Shown here one piece after another: positions 8,385 to 16,690 of a stretch of 64,000 bases of DNA. Below the pieces are notes generated by a model that saw nothing but the letters and a program-made list of their open reading frames with translations, did not search any database and was not told the origin of the DNA. Made by a program: the position numbers and the translations under genes. The stretch is from JANLYQ01 sp031365725 (GTDB taxonomy: Bacteria > Actinomycetota > Actinomycetes > JACCUZ01), in the NCBI GenBank assembly GCA_031365725.1, contig JANLYQ010000006.1, forward strand, positions 22,389-86,388, given 5' to 3'. Each line of letters starts with the position of its first letter. The stretch's first letter is position 1.

Positions 8385-8885
8385 TCAGGCAATGGCAGCG
8401 TCGAGCGTCTTCTTCATCGCCTTGAGGGAGACCGGGCTGCGCGGTGCCTTCTTCTTCATCTCGACCATTCGGTCACCGAGCTCGCCGAGCTGCTTGCGAC
8501 CGAGCCCCTCGCGGACCTTGGGGAACCAGTCCTGCTCTTCTTCCTCCATGTGGTGCTTCACGTTCTCGATGAGCACCGTCATCTTCGCGGTGAAGCGCTC
8601 GTCCTTGGCCGACATGGCGAACAGCTCCATGACCAGCAGGTCGGCGACGTGGTGCTCCTCGTAGGACTCGAGCACGTCGTCCTCGAGGGCGGGAAGCAGC
8701 CGGCGCACCTCGGGATACATGCACTCGTTCTCGAGGTAGGTGTGCGAGGTCAGCTCCTCGATGATCTGCCTGGCCAGCTTGTCTTTCGTGGCCGTGGCGT
8801 CCTTGCCCACTGCCTGGAACTGCGCGAACAGCTTGCGCATCACCTTGTGCTCGTCCTTCAGGAAGACGATCGCGTCCTTGGCCAT
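8385..8885 (-). CDS. Hemerythrin HHE-domain protein
   Basis: A 166-residue helical protein with the His/Glu pattern of hemerythrin-like cation-binding domains: EHKVMRKLF, HTYLENECMYPEV, YEEHHVADLLVMELF and KHHMEEEEQDWFPKV. These residues should form a di-iron site that binds O2 or NO, or senses redox state. The C-terminus is Lys-rich. It lies 47 bases upstream of the GlcG-like gene on the same strand, so it could be co-transcribed with the dehydratase operon, but no coupling is visible and it is more likely an independent stress gene. Confidence 0.88.
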   Translation of the reverse strand: MAKDAIVFLKDEHKVMRKLFAQFQAVGKDATATKDKLARQIIEELTSHTYLENECMYPEVRRLLPALEDDVLESYEEHHVADLLVMELFAMSAKDERFTAKMTVLIENVKHHMEEEEQDWFPKVREGLGRKQLGELGDRMVEMKKKAPRSPVSLKAMKKTLDAAIA

Positions 8886-8976
8886 GGCAGGGCTCCCTCG
8901 ATGACAGGTCTCGGGGGTCGGTCCCCGGGTCGACCCAGTCGTTCCCCACCGGCACCCGAGGAAACAACCGACTGCG

Positions 8977-9750
8977 TCACACCAGGTCGACGACCACCGG
9001 GGCGTGGTCCGAGGGGCCGGTACCTTTGCGCGCGTCGCGGTCGACGTACGCGTCCTGGACGGAGCCGGTGACGGCGGGGGAGGCGTAGACCAGGTCGATG
9101 CGCATGCCGAGGTTCTTGTGGAAGGCGCCCGCTCGGTAGTCCCAGTAGGTGAACGGTCGGTCGTACTTCATCGGCCGCGGCACCACGTCCACCAGCCCGA
9201 GGTCCCGCAGTGCCGTCAGCGCGGCTCGCTCGGGCTCGGTGACGTGAGTGGATCCCTCGAAGGCGGCCCGGTCCCACACGTCCTCGTCGTTCGGCGCGAC
9301 GTTGAAGTCGCCGAGCACAGCAAGCCGGTCGGTCGTCGTCAGGTCGGCGGCGAGGGTGCGCCTGAGGGCGTCGAGCCAGGCGAGCTTGTAGATGTAGTGC
9401 TCGTGCTCTGGCTCGCGCCCGTTGGGCACATAGACCGACCAGAGGCGTACGCCGCCACAGGTGGCGCCGACCGCGCGGGCCTCCGGGGCGGGGAAGCCGG
9501 GTTCGTCGAGCAGTCCGCGCGCCACCTCGTCGATGCCGACCCGGGACAGCAGGGCCACGCCGTTCCACCGGCCGTCACCGTGGCTGGCGACCTGGTAGCC
9601 GAGCGCCTCCACCGCCGCGGTGGGGAAGACGGCGTCGGCGAGCTTGGTCTCCTGCAGGCAGACGACGTCCGGCTTCGAGGCCTCCAGCCAGCCGAGCAGC
9701 CGGGGCAGACGAGCAGTGATCGAGTTGACGTTCCAGGTCGCGATACGCAC
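8977..9750 (-). CDS. xth: Exodeoxyribonuclease III (AP endonuclease)
   Basis: The endonuclease/exonuclease/phosphatase fold is clear: RIATWNVNSITARL at the N-terminus, LQETKL, the region around VYVPNG, LGDFNVAPNDEDVWD, and the C-terminal SDHAPVVVDL. It cleaves abasic DNA 5' to the lesion and has 3'-phosphodiesterase activity in base excision repair. GTG at 9750 gives the usual VRIATWNVNS beginning and about 257 residues; an ATG seven codons upstream (9771) is an alternative. Neither has a strong ribosome site. Confidence 0.92.
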   Translation of the reverse strand: MRIATWNVNSITARLPRLLGWLEASKPDVVCLQETKLADAVFPTAAVEALGYQVASHGDGRWNGVALLSRVGIDEVARGLLDEPGFPAPEARAVGATCGGVRLWSVYVPNGREPEHEHYIYKLAWLDALRRTLAADLTTTDRLAVLGDFNVAPNDEDVWDRAAFEGSTHVTEPERAALTALRDLGLVDVVPRPMKYDRPFTYWDYRAGAFHKNLGMRIDLVYASPAVTGSVQDAYVDRDARKGTGPSDHAPVVVDLV

Positions 9751-9813
9751 CGGGACAGTCTGCCCATGCATCCCGGCATCCGTCCGAGGGGGCAGTCTGC
9801 GTGGGGTCTATGG

Positions 9814-10719
9814 TCAGGCGGCTTCGGCGATGCCGACCTGCTGGGTGGTGGTGAGGCGACCGATCGCCCCACCGTCGTAGGAACCCGATGCGGGCGCGAC
9901 GTCGGCGTAGTCCCGGCCGGTGGCCACAGTGAGATACCGGGCGTCGGCGGGGCAGTCGTTGCAGGGGTCGAGCGCGACGGCGCGGGTTACTCCGTCTTCG
10001 GCGACCAGCACCTCCACCCACGCGTGCGTCGCACCTTCGCCCAGCAGGTGGCCTGAGACGTAGCGCGCCGCGATGCCGGCCGCCCGGCAGGTCGCCACCA
10101 TCACATGCGCATGGTCCTGGCAGACACCGCGACCGAGCGCGAGCGCCTCGGCTGCTGTCGTGCGGGTGCCGGTGAGCCCGTACTCGTACGGCATCGCCTC
10201 GTGCACCAGGTGACAAGCGGTCACCGCCGCATCACGGGGGCGCAGACCGCGCAGCTGATGGGCCATCCCCCGGATGGCGTCGTCGGCCGTTGTGAGCCGG
10301 GTCGGTCGCAGCCACTGCGGGTCGGCAGCCGCGGCCCAGGGCAGCTCGTGGTCCTGCCACGGGCCGCGACGCTCGACCGCGGCCTCCACGGAGAAGGTCA
10401 CCGACTGCGTAACGACCGGGAGCCGGGCTCGTGCCACGACCACCCCGCTGCGCGGCCGGTGCGTCGTCACCAGGGTCTCCGACGGCGTGCTGGGCGCGTC
10501 GGTGTCCGTCACCGTCAACCGGTGCGTCAGGCGTCGCGCATTCCCGTGCCGGGCGGCAGGCACGACGACAAGTCGTTGTTGCAGCCCATAAGCCGGGCCG
10601 TCGTAGTCATAGCGAAAGCTCTGTCGCAGCACGTAGACGACCCGCTCCGCCGAGACGAGGTCGAGCCCCTTGGCGTCGAGCAGCGGGGCAGTCAGCAGGT
10701 GCTGCGAGCGGTGGGTCAC
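9814..10719 (-). CDS. Transglutaminase-like cysteine protease-fold protein with N-terminal beta domain
   Basis: A 301-residue protein. A bacterial transglutaminase N-terminal beta region (about residues 25-120) precedes a transglutaminase core with the catalytic Cys in GRGVCQDHAHVM (near residue 198), the His in GATHAWVEV and the Asp in ALDPCNDC. The family includes proteases and amidases of the cysteine triad type rather than true cross-linkers. Its ATG overlaps the stop of the second transglutaminase gene (ATGA), so the pair is one operon. A third relative sits at 16687 with the ATP-grasp and alpha-E genes, so all three may serve the same poorly understood peptide-modification pathway. Confidence 0.85.
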   Translation of the reverse strand: MTHRSQHLLTAPLLDAKGLDLVSAERVVYVLRQSFRYDYDGPAYGLQQRLVVVPAARHGNARRLTHRLTVTDTDAPSTPSETLVTTHRPRSGVVVARARLPVVTQSVTFSVEAAVERRGPWQDHELPWAAAADPQWLRPTRLTTADDAIRGMAHQLRGLRPRDAAVTACHLVHEAMPYEYGLTGTRTTAAEALALGRGVCQDHAHVMVATCRAAGIAARYVSGHLLGEGATHAWVEVLVAEDGVTRAVALDPCNDCPADARYLTVATGRDYADVAPASGSYDGGAIGRLTTTQQVGIAEAA

Positions 10720-11582
10720 GACATCACCGTCACGACATCACCGTCGTCGCGGACCTCGCCCGCGATCACCGTCATGCTCTCCAGCAGCGGACCACCGTAC
10801 GTCGTGACCATCGCGACGTCCACGGCGTCGCGGCCGCGGCCGATCACGACCCGACCCTTGCGCGGGACGTTGTTGCGCGGGTCGAACGTGAACCACCGCC
10901 CGTCGAGCCACACCTCCATCCACGCCGCGAAGTCCATCGGGTCCTTGAGCGGGGGCACCTCGATGTCAGGCAGATAGCCGAAGACGTAGCGGGCCGGGAT
11001 GTTCAGCGCCCGGCAGTAGGTGATGGCCAGGTGGGTGAAGTCGCGGCAGACACCCACCCCCGACGCGCGTACGTCGGCAGCGGTCCAGGTCGACGTGGTC
11101 GAGCCGTAGGCGAAGGACAGCGCACCGTTGACGTGGTCGCAGATCGCCTGCACCCGCCGGTAGCCGGGTGCCAGACCCCCGAACAGCTGCCACGCCTCGT
11201 CGCCGAGCAGGTCGGGCACGACGTAGCGACTGGGCAGCGTGAACGCCAGGACGTCGTCCGGCAGCTCGGGGGGAGTGAGCTCGCGGGCGTCGAGGTCGAC
11301 GTCCTCGGTGGCGTCCGCGACCTCGACGACCGCCTCGAACGCCAGCACCGAGCGCCCGACCGGCAGCACGGTGCGTCGACAGGGGTTGCCGAAGCCGTCC
11401 ATGTAGTCGTGCATCGGCAGGTCGGGGGTGCTGCTCCACTGGTGGCGTACGACGATCGGCGTGGCACCTGCCCGCCCGCTGTGCGCCCGGCTGTCGGGCT
11501 CGACCTGCAGCACCGTCGCCGTCTCGATCTCGGCGACGTGCACGATCTCGCACCCCACGCGGAGGGTCCGGGTGCCCGTCAT
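10716..11582 (-). CDS. Transglutaminase-like protein, first gene of a two-gene operon
   Basis: The start at 11582 gives 288 residues; the reading frame is open further upstream but without coding character. The N-terminal beta domain includes VRHQWSSTPDLPMHDYMDGFGNP. The transglutaminase core has Cys in GVGVCRDFTHLAI (about residue 177), His-equivalent context in FAAWMEVWLDGRW, and Asp in FDPRNN. Here the usual HAW is AAW, so the predicted catalytic His should be checked; many members of this subgroup read HAW. It overlaps the following transglutaminase by ATGA. Confidence 0.8.
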   Translation of the reverse strand: MTGTRTLRVGCEIVHVAEIETATVLQVEPDSRAHSGRAGATPIVVRHQWSSTPDLPMHDYMDGFGNPCRRTVLPVGRSVLAFEAVVEVADATEDVDLDARELTPPELPDDVLAFTLPSRYVVPDLLGDEAWQLFGGLAPGYRRVQAICDHVNGALSFAYGSTTSTWTAADVRASGVGVCRDFTHLAITYCRALNIPARYVFGYLPDIEVPPLKDPMDFAAWMEVWLDGRWFTFDPRNNVPRKGRVVIGRGRDAVDVAMVTTYGGPLLESMTVIAGEVRDDGDVVTVMS

Positions 11583-11672
11583 GGGCTGATGATGGGCCCT
11601 GGGTGTTTCCGGTGTGTTGCGGCGCGCCGAGGCAGAGTCAGCCGCCCGGGCGACTCGGGGAGGCAGCCGCAA

Positions 11673-13169
11673 TCAGGCGGTCGAGCGCTCGCGGTCAGGA
11701 GACGACTCCTGGCGGGCGACCACCGAACGCCCCAGCACCAGCCAGCCAAGCAGGCCCACGACGAAGGCCACGAAGACACCAAGGTTCGCGAACGCCCAAG
11801 CACCCCCCTTGCCGCCGAGGCCGAGTGGACCGAGGAGGTAGCCCTGCCAGGTCAGCCAGCTGGCGAGACCGTTGGTGACCAGGCCCCAGCCGAGCACGGT
11901 GCCGACCACCACCAGGGCAACCGCCGGGATCTGCACCGAGCCGTAGCGACCGCGGGGGTCGTAGAGCTCGGCGTCGGCGTAGGGCTTGCGCCGGAGCGCC
12001 AGGTCGGCCACGAAGACCCCGGCCCACGCCGCGATCGGCACGCCGACGGTGATGAGGAAGCCCTGGAAGGGCACGAGGAAGTTGTCGGCGACGAACACGA
12101 TGTAGATCGTTCCGAGCATCATGAGGACACCGTCGATGCCGGCGGCGACAGGGCGAGCGACCTTGACCCCCAGGCTGAGCAGGGCGAGCCCGGAGGAGTA
12201 GATGTCGAGCACCGCACCGCCGACCAGTCCGAGCACCGCGACCACGAGGAAGGGCAGCAGGAACCACGTCGGCACGAGGGTGGTGAGAGCGCCCAACGGA
12301 TCCGCGAAGATCTTGTCACTGAGTCCCGCGTTGGAGGCCACCAGCGCAATGCCGTAGAGCACGAGGACGACGGAGCCCAGGGCGCCGCCGATGGTGGTCC
12401 ACGCGAAGACCCCGAGGCCGCTGGCTCGGCGCGGCAGGTAGCGGGAGTAGTCGGCGGCGGTGTTGACCCACCCGACTCCGAACCCTGTGGCGACCAGCGC
12501 GAGCGCTCCGATGAACGACTGGGTCGAGCCGCTGGGCAGCGCCGACACCTTGTCCCAGTGCACCTTGTCCAGGGTGATGGCGATGAAGCCGATGGTGAGC
12601 AGCATCGTCGCCAAGGTGATGACGGTCTGCAGCCGCATCACGAACTCGAACCCGAGGATGCCGCCGCCAGCGACCAGTGCGGCGGTGACGAGGAAGGCCA
12701 CCACCTTCGTGGTCGTCCCGCCGCCCCAGCCGAGCTTGTCGAAGACGGTCGAGGTGACCAGGGTGGACAGCGCGACCAGCACGGTCTCCCAGCCGACCAG
12801 CAGCACCCAGGACAGGAAAGTGGGCAGCCCGTTGCCCGTGACCCCGAAGGCCCCCCGGCTGAGCACCATCGTCGGCGCCGACCCACGCTTGCCGGCCAGC
12901 GCGACGACGCCGCACAGAGCGAAGGACAGCAGCACCCCGACAACTCCGGCAACTGCGGCCTGCTGGAACGACACGCCGAAACCGAGGATGAAGGCCCCGT
13001 AGGAGATGGCGAGCAGCGAGATGTTCGCGGCGAACCATGGCCAGAACAGGTTGCTGGGCCGACCCTTTCGCTCGCCGTCGGCGATGATGTTGATGCCGTT
13101 GAGCTCCACCGAGGTGGCGCTGGCGCTGACTCTTGCGGTGCTGCCGGTGGCGTCCGACACGGTGCTCAT
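11673..13169 (-). CDS. NCS1-family nucleobase permease (cytosine/purine type)
   Basis: A 498-residue membrane protein with about 12 hydrophobic segments, beginning after a soluble N-terminus with GRPSNLFWPWFAANIS, typical of CodB-like NCS1 transporters. Conserved family features include SYGAFILGFGVSFQ, GRAFG-type sequence LSRGAFGVTGNGLP, and NTAADYSRYLPR. NCS1 carriers import cytosine, purines, hydantoins or thiamine with Na+ or H+. Its ATG overlaps the stop of the purine nucleoside phosphorylase gene, so the pair probably forms a salvage operon and a purine base is the best substrate guess. Confidence 0.9.
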   Translation of the reverse strand: MSTVSDATGSTARVSASATSVELNGINIIADGERKGRPSNLFWPWFAANISLLAISYGAFILGFGVSFQQAAVAGVVGVLLSFALCGVVALAGKRGSAPTMVLSRGAFGVTGNGLPTFLSWVLLVGWETVLVALSTLVTSTVFDKLGWGGGTTTKVVAFLVTAALVAGGGILGFEFVMRLQTVITLATMLLTIGFIAITLDKVHWDKVSALPSGSTQSFIGALALVATGFGVGWVNTAADYSRYLPRRASGLGVFAWTTIGGALGSVVLVLYGIALVASNAGLSDKIFADPLGALTTLVPTWFLLPFLVVAVLGLVGGAVLDIYSSGLALLSLGVKVARPVAAGIDGVLMMLGTIYIVFVADNFLVPFQGFLITVGVPIAAWAGVFVADLALRRKPYADAELYDPRGRYGSVQIPAVALVVVGTVLGWGLVTNGLASWLTWQGYLLGPLGLGGKGGAWAFANLGVFVAFVVGLLGWLVLGRSVVARQESSPDRERSTA

Positions 13170-14017
13170 CTGCCGTCCTCTGGTCGCGGGGTGGGCTGAT
13201 CGTCTCGCACCGCACGCAGCACGTCGACAAGAACCCCCGAAACACGGCGTACGGCGGCATCAGCGACCGCCACCACGACGTCGGGATCAAGCAGCTCGCC
13301 GGTGCCCTCGCGGGTCGTCACCGCCGACAACCCGAGCAGCTCGAGACCGGCGGCTCGCGCCGCGATCGCCTCCAGCACCGTCGACATGCCGACGAGGTCG
13401 GCGCCGATCGTCTGCAGCATCCGGGTCTCGGCGAGGGTCTGTATCGACGGCCCACGCATCCCGGCGTAGACCCCTTCGACCAGGGCGGGGTCGGCCGCGC
13501 GGGCGATCGCGCGCAGCCGCGGCGACCACGCGTCGGTGAGGTCGACGAACTCCGGGCCGACCAGCGGAGAGGTGCCGGTCAGGTTGAGGTGGTCCCGCAC
13601 CACTGCCACGGTCCCCGGCTCCCAGTCAGGTCGCAGACCGCCACTGGCGTTGGTCAGCACCGCCACCCGCGCCCCGACCGCCGCCGCAACGCGGAGGCCG
13701 TGCACCACAGGGCCGGGGCCGTGCCCCTCGAAGAGGTGAGTCCGCCCGAGCATGATGAGGAGGGCCGTCCCGTCGAGGTCGGTGCTGCGGACCAGGCCGC
13801 GATGCCCGGGCGCCACCGGGGCGAGGAAGCCGGGCAGGTCGGTCACCGGCAGCTCGGCCACCACGGTGCCCAGCACGTCGGCGGCGGCGTCCCAGCCACT
13901 GCCCAGGACGACCACCGCGTCGTGGTGGGCGACCCCGGTGCGCTCGGCCAGGGCTGTTGCTGCGCGACGTACGACCTCGGACCCGCTGCTCGCGGGGTCC
14001 GCCGGTTCTCCCGTCAC
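13166..14017 (-). CDS. Purine nucleoside phosphorylase (trimeric type)
   Basis: About 283 residues from GTG 14017. Family marks are VVLGSGW near the N-terminus, the phosphate-binding GRTHLFEGHGP, LTNASGGL, HLNLTGTSPL, YAGMRGPSIQT and the base-binding end GADLVGMSTVLEA. This is the PNP/MTAP class that splits purine nucleosides with phosphate. A TACGGT hexamer ends eight bases before GTG 14017, consistent with a leaderless message and this start; GTG 14026 is the alternative. It leads the operon with the NCS1 permease (ATGA overlap). Confidence 0.92.
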   Translation of the reverse strand: MTGEPADPASSGSEVVRRAATALAERTGVAHHDAVVVLGSGWDAAADVLGTVVAELPVTDLPGFLAPVAPGHRGLVRSTDLDGTALLIMLGRTHLFEGHGPGPVVHGLRVAAAVGARVAVLTNASGGLRPDWEPGTVAVVRDHLNLTGTSPLVGPEFVDLTDAWSPRLRAIARAADPALVEGVYAGMRGPSIQTLAETRMLQTIGADLVGMSTVLEAIAARAAGLELLGLSAVTTREGTGELLDPDVVVAVADAAVRRVSGVLVDVLRAVRDDQPTPRPEDGR

Positions 14018-14024
14018 GCGGGTC

Positions 14025-14030
14025 ACCGTA
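14025..14030 (-). promoter_or_regulatory. Probable -10 hexamer of the purine nucleoside phosphorylase gene (leaderless)
   Basis: On the minus strand TACGGT matches the actinobacterial TAnnnT -10 pattern and leaves seven bases before GTG 14017, as expected if transcription begins at the start codon. No clear -35 is seen. Confidence 0.4.
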
Positions 14031-14108
14031 GCCGTCAGCCGGGAGCCACCGGTCGATCCCGACACCTTCCGGCAACACCCCTGTGATGCGCGCGGCATGC
14101 CTGGCGCC

Positions 14109-14114
14109 TACCGT
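14109..14114 (+). promoter_or_regulatory. Probable -10 hexamer of the ATP-grasp/alpha-E/transglutaminase operon (leaderless)
   Basis: TACCGT lies six bases before ATG 14121, fitting a TAnnnT -10 element with transcription starting at or next to the start codon. This supports ATG 14121 over the in-frame ATG at 14097. Confidence 0.4.
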
Positions 14115-14120
14115 CCGCGT

Positions 14121-15773
14121 ATGGCGGATCTGTTCGAGGGTTACCGCCTCGGTGCCGCCTGGGACGAGATGTTTGCGGCCGACGGGTCGCCCCGGCGTGC
14201 CAACGAGTCCCTGCACGAGGCGCTACGGCCGCTGTCGGGTGCGGAGCTGCGGGCGCGTGCCGATTCCCTGGCGCGTGGTTTCCTCGAGCGTGGCGTGACG
14301 TTCGACTTCGAGGGCCGCGAGCACCCGTTCCCGCTGGACATCGTCCCGCGGGTCGTCGATGCCGAGGAGTGGGACGCGCTCGCCCTCGGGGTCGCCCAGC
14401 GGGTACGGGCGCTCGAGGCCTTCCTCGCCGACATCTACGGCGCCGCGCAGGTGCTCACCGATGGCGTCGTACCTCGGACGGTGGTCACGACCAGCAGCCA
14501 CTTCCAACGCGCCGTCGCCGGTCTCGAACCGCCCAACGGTGTGCGGGTGCACGTCGCGGGCATCGACCTGGTGCGGGGTGAGGACGGCCACTTCCGGGTC
14601 CTCGAGGACAACGTGCGGGTGCCCTCGGGCGTGAGCTATGTGATGGAGAACCGGCGCGCCGTCGCGCAGGTCTTCCCGGAAGCCTTTGCCACCCAGCGGA
14701 TCCGGCCGGTCTCGGACTATCCCGCCCGGCTGCTCGGCGCGCTGCGGGCTGCTGCCGCCGGGGGTGTCGACGACCCGGTCGTCGTCGTGCTGACACCGGG
14801 TGCGCACAACTCGGCCTACTTCGAGCACGCCCTGCTGGCCCGCACCATGGGCGTCGAGCTGGTGGAGGGCCGCGACCTGGTCTGCTCGGGCAACCGGGTG
14901 CGCATGCGCACGACGGACGGCGAGCGGCCGGTCGACGTCATCTACCGCCGGGTCGACGACGAGTTCCTCGACCCGGTGCAGTTCCGGCGCGACTCGGTGC
15001 TGGGCTGCCCGGGTCTGGTCAACGCGGCGCGGGCCGGCACCGTGGTGCTCGCCAACGCCATCGGCAACGGCGTGGCCGATGACAAGCTGCTCTACACCTA
15101 CGTGCCGGACCTCATCCGTTACTACCTGTCCGAGGAGCCACTGGTCGACAACGTGCGCACCCTGCGGCTTGGCGAGGCCGACGCCCGCGAGGAGGCGCTG
15201 GACCGGCTGCATGAGCTCGTGGTGAAGCCGGTCGACGGCTCGGGCGGCAAGGGCATCGTCATCGGCCCGACCGCAACCCCCGAGGTGCTCGACGCGTTGC
15301 GGGTCCAGGTGCGGGCCGACCCGCGCGGCTGGGTGGCACAACCGGTCGTGCAGCTGTCGACCGCACCGACGCTGGTGGGGGAGACCCTGCGTCCCCGGCA
15401 CGTCGACCTGCGCCCGTTCGCGGTCAACGACGGCACCGACATCTGGGTGCTGCCCGGTGGTCTGACCCGCGTCGCTCTGCCGGAGGGCGAGCTGATCGTC
15501 AACTCCTCCCGCGGCGGCGGCTCCAAGGACACCTGGGTGCTCGGTGACCCCCCGCCCGGCAGCCCCGGTCGAGCAGGAGACCGTCGTCGTACGGCGAGGA
15601 GCTCGGAGCACGTTGCCGACCTGCGGCCCGGGCTGGCCCCCGACGTCGGACCGGTCGAGTCCGACGGCGGCCTGGTGGGCCAGCAGCACCAGCAGCAGCA
15701 GCAACAAGTCCACCAGCAGCAAGACCACCAGCAGCAGGACCAGCAGCAACGGAGCGCGGTGCCGCCGTGCTGA
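14121..15773 (+). CDS. Circularly permuted ATP-grasp type 2 protein (DUF404/DUF407) with poly-Gln tail
   Basis: A 550-residue circularly permuted ATP-grasp ligase: MADLFEGYRLGAAWDEMF at the start, GVRVHVAGIDLVRGEDG, VLEDNVRVPSGVSYVMENR, VVLTPGAHNSAYFEHALL, VVKPVDGSGGKGIVIG, and NSSRGGGSKDTWVL where the family normally ends. After this comes an extra tail of about 50 residues rich in Gln and His (CAG repeats). The family is predicted to ligate amino acids or peptides and always travels with alpha-E and transglutaminase genes; the product is unknown. Its stop lies inside the alpha-E gene start. The tail looks like a late extension and is probably not catalytic. Confidence 0.9.
   Translation: MADLFEGYRLGAAWDEMFAADGSPRRANESLHEALRPLSGAELRARADSLARGFLERGVTFDFEGREHPFPLDIVPRVVDAEEWDALALGVAQRVRALEAFLADIYGAAQVLTDGVVPRTVVTTSSHFQRAVAGLEPPNGVRVHVAGIDLVRGEDGHFRVLEDNVRVPSGVSYVMENRRAVAQVFPEAFATQRIRPVSDYPARLLGALRAAAAGGVDDPVVVVLTPGAHNSAYFEHALLARTMGVELVEGRDLVCSGNRVRMRTTDGERPVDVIYRRVDDEFLDPVQFRRDSVLGCPGLVNAARAGTVVLANAIGNGVADDKLLYTYVPDLIRYYLSEEPLVDNVRTLRLGEADAREEALDRLHELVVKPVDGSGGKGIVIGPTATPEVLDALRVQVRADPRGWVAQPVVQLSTAPTLVGETLRPRHVDLRPFAVNDGTDIWVLPGGLTRVALPEGELIVNSSRGGGSKDTWVLGDPPPGSPGRAGDRRRTARSSEHVADLRPGLAPDVGPVESDGGLVGQQHQQQQQQVHQQQDHQQQDQQQRSAVPPC
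15682..15750 (+). repeat. CAG-rich triplet repeat inside the ATP-grasp gene
   Basis: About 20 CAG/CAA triplets interrupted by CAC, GTC and GAC codons encode a Gln/His tract at about residues 520-543. The other frame would give poly-Ser, but only the Gln frame runs to the stop that overlaps the next gene. Triplet repeats of this kind can change length by slippage without shifting the frame. Confidence 0.85.
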
Positions 15774-16690
15774 GCCGCATCGCCGAGGCGCTGTTCTGGA
15801 TCGGCCGCTACGTCGAGCGCGCCGACGACACCTCCCGCATCCTCGACACCCACCTGCAGGTGCTGCTCGAGGACTCGTGGGTCGACGAGAGCGCGGCGTG
15901 CCGGTCGTTGCTCTCGGTCATGGGTGTGCAGGACGTGCCCGACGAAGTGAACCGGCGCGAGGTGGTCACCCGGCTGGTGGATGCGAGCGGGCCGAGCTCG
16001 ATCGTCGGCGCCCTGGGTGCTGCCCGCGAGAACGCCCGCCGGGCCCGGGAGACGGTGAGCACCGAGATGTGGCAGGTTCTCAACACCACCTGGACCCAGC
16101 TGCCCGAGGTGCGTCGGGACTCGATCAGCGTGCACGACTTCCTCACCTGGGTGCGCGAGCGGTCAGCGATGGTCGCGGGTGTCGCCGACGCCACGATGAG
16201 CCGCGACGACTGCTGGCACTTCATCGCCCTCGGCCGTGCGTTGGAGCGGGCCGACATGACCGCCCGGTTGCTCGCGATGCGCGCCATCGAGGGCGGTCCG
16301 TCGTGGACGCACCTGATGCGGTCCTGCGGTGCCTACCAGGCCTTCCTGCGCACCTATCGCGGTGCGGCCGGTGACGCCAACGCGGCAGAGTTCCTGTTGC
16401 TGGACAGGCTGTTCCCGCGGTCGGTGTTCGCGGCGTTGACCAGTGCCGAGGTCTGCCTGCAGGCGCTGGAGCCGGCCTCCGGACGGGTCGGGGTGTCCGA
16501 CGGAGCCCGGCGCCGGCTCGGCCAGGTGCGCACCGGGCTGGAGTACCGCGGCGCCGACGACCTCATGGCCGACCTGCCCGGGGAGATGGAGCGCATCCAA
16601 CGCGCCTGCTCGCTGGCCAGCGACGACATCTCGGCCCGCTTCTTCCCCCGCGGCGCGACGACAGCCTGGGTGTCGGAGGGCGCATCGTGA
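15767..16690 (+). CDS. Alpha-E domain protein (DUF403)
   Basis: A 307-residue all-helical protein beginning MLSRIAEALFWIGRYVERADDTSRILD, the signature start of alpha-E (PF04168) proteins, and containing DDCWHFIALGRALERADMTARLL. The function is unknown. The family is a fixed partner of permuted ATP-grasp and transglutaminase-like genes and is predicted to act in peptide ligation or modification with them. GTG 15767 overlaps the stop of the ATP-grasp gene by seven bases, and its own stop overlaps the next start by GTGA. Confidence 0.92.
   Translation: MLSRIAEALFWIGRYVERADDTSRILDTHLQVLLEDSWVDESAACRSLLSVMGVQDVPDEVNRREVVTRLVDASGPSSIVGALGAARENARRARETVSTEMWQVLNTTWTQLPEVRRDSISVHDFLTWVRERSAMVAGVADATMSRDDCWHFIALGRALERADMTARLLAMRAIEGGPSWTHLMRSCGAYQAFLRTYRGAAGDANAAEFLLLDRLFPRSVFAALTSAEVCLQALEPASGRVGVSDGARRRLGQVRTGLEYRGADDLMADLPGEMERIQRACSLASDDISARFFPRGATTAWVSEGAS

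Noticed and set aside
10431..13199. A 922-codon open frame on + across the transglutaminase and permease genes
   Set aside because: It is opposite to genes with clear motifs and is composed of Arg/His/Gln/Asp-rich sequence without similarity to any family.
15544..15780. A frameshift near the end of the ATP-grasp gene
   Set aside because: The Gln-rich frame keeps G/C at third positions, runs without a break and ends in the normal overlap with the alpha-E start; the alternative frame would give poly-Ser and no stop at the junction.
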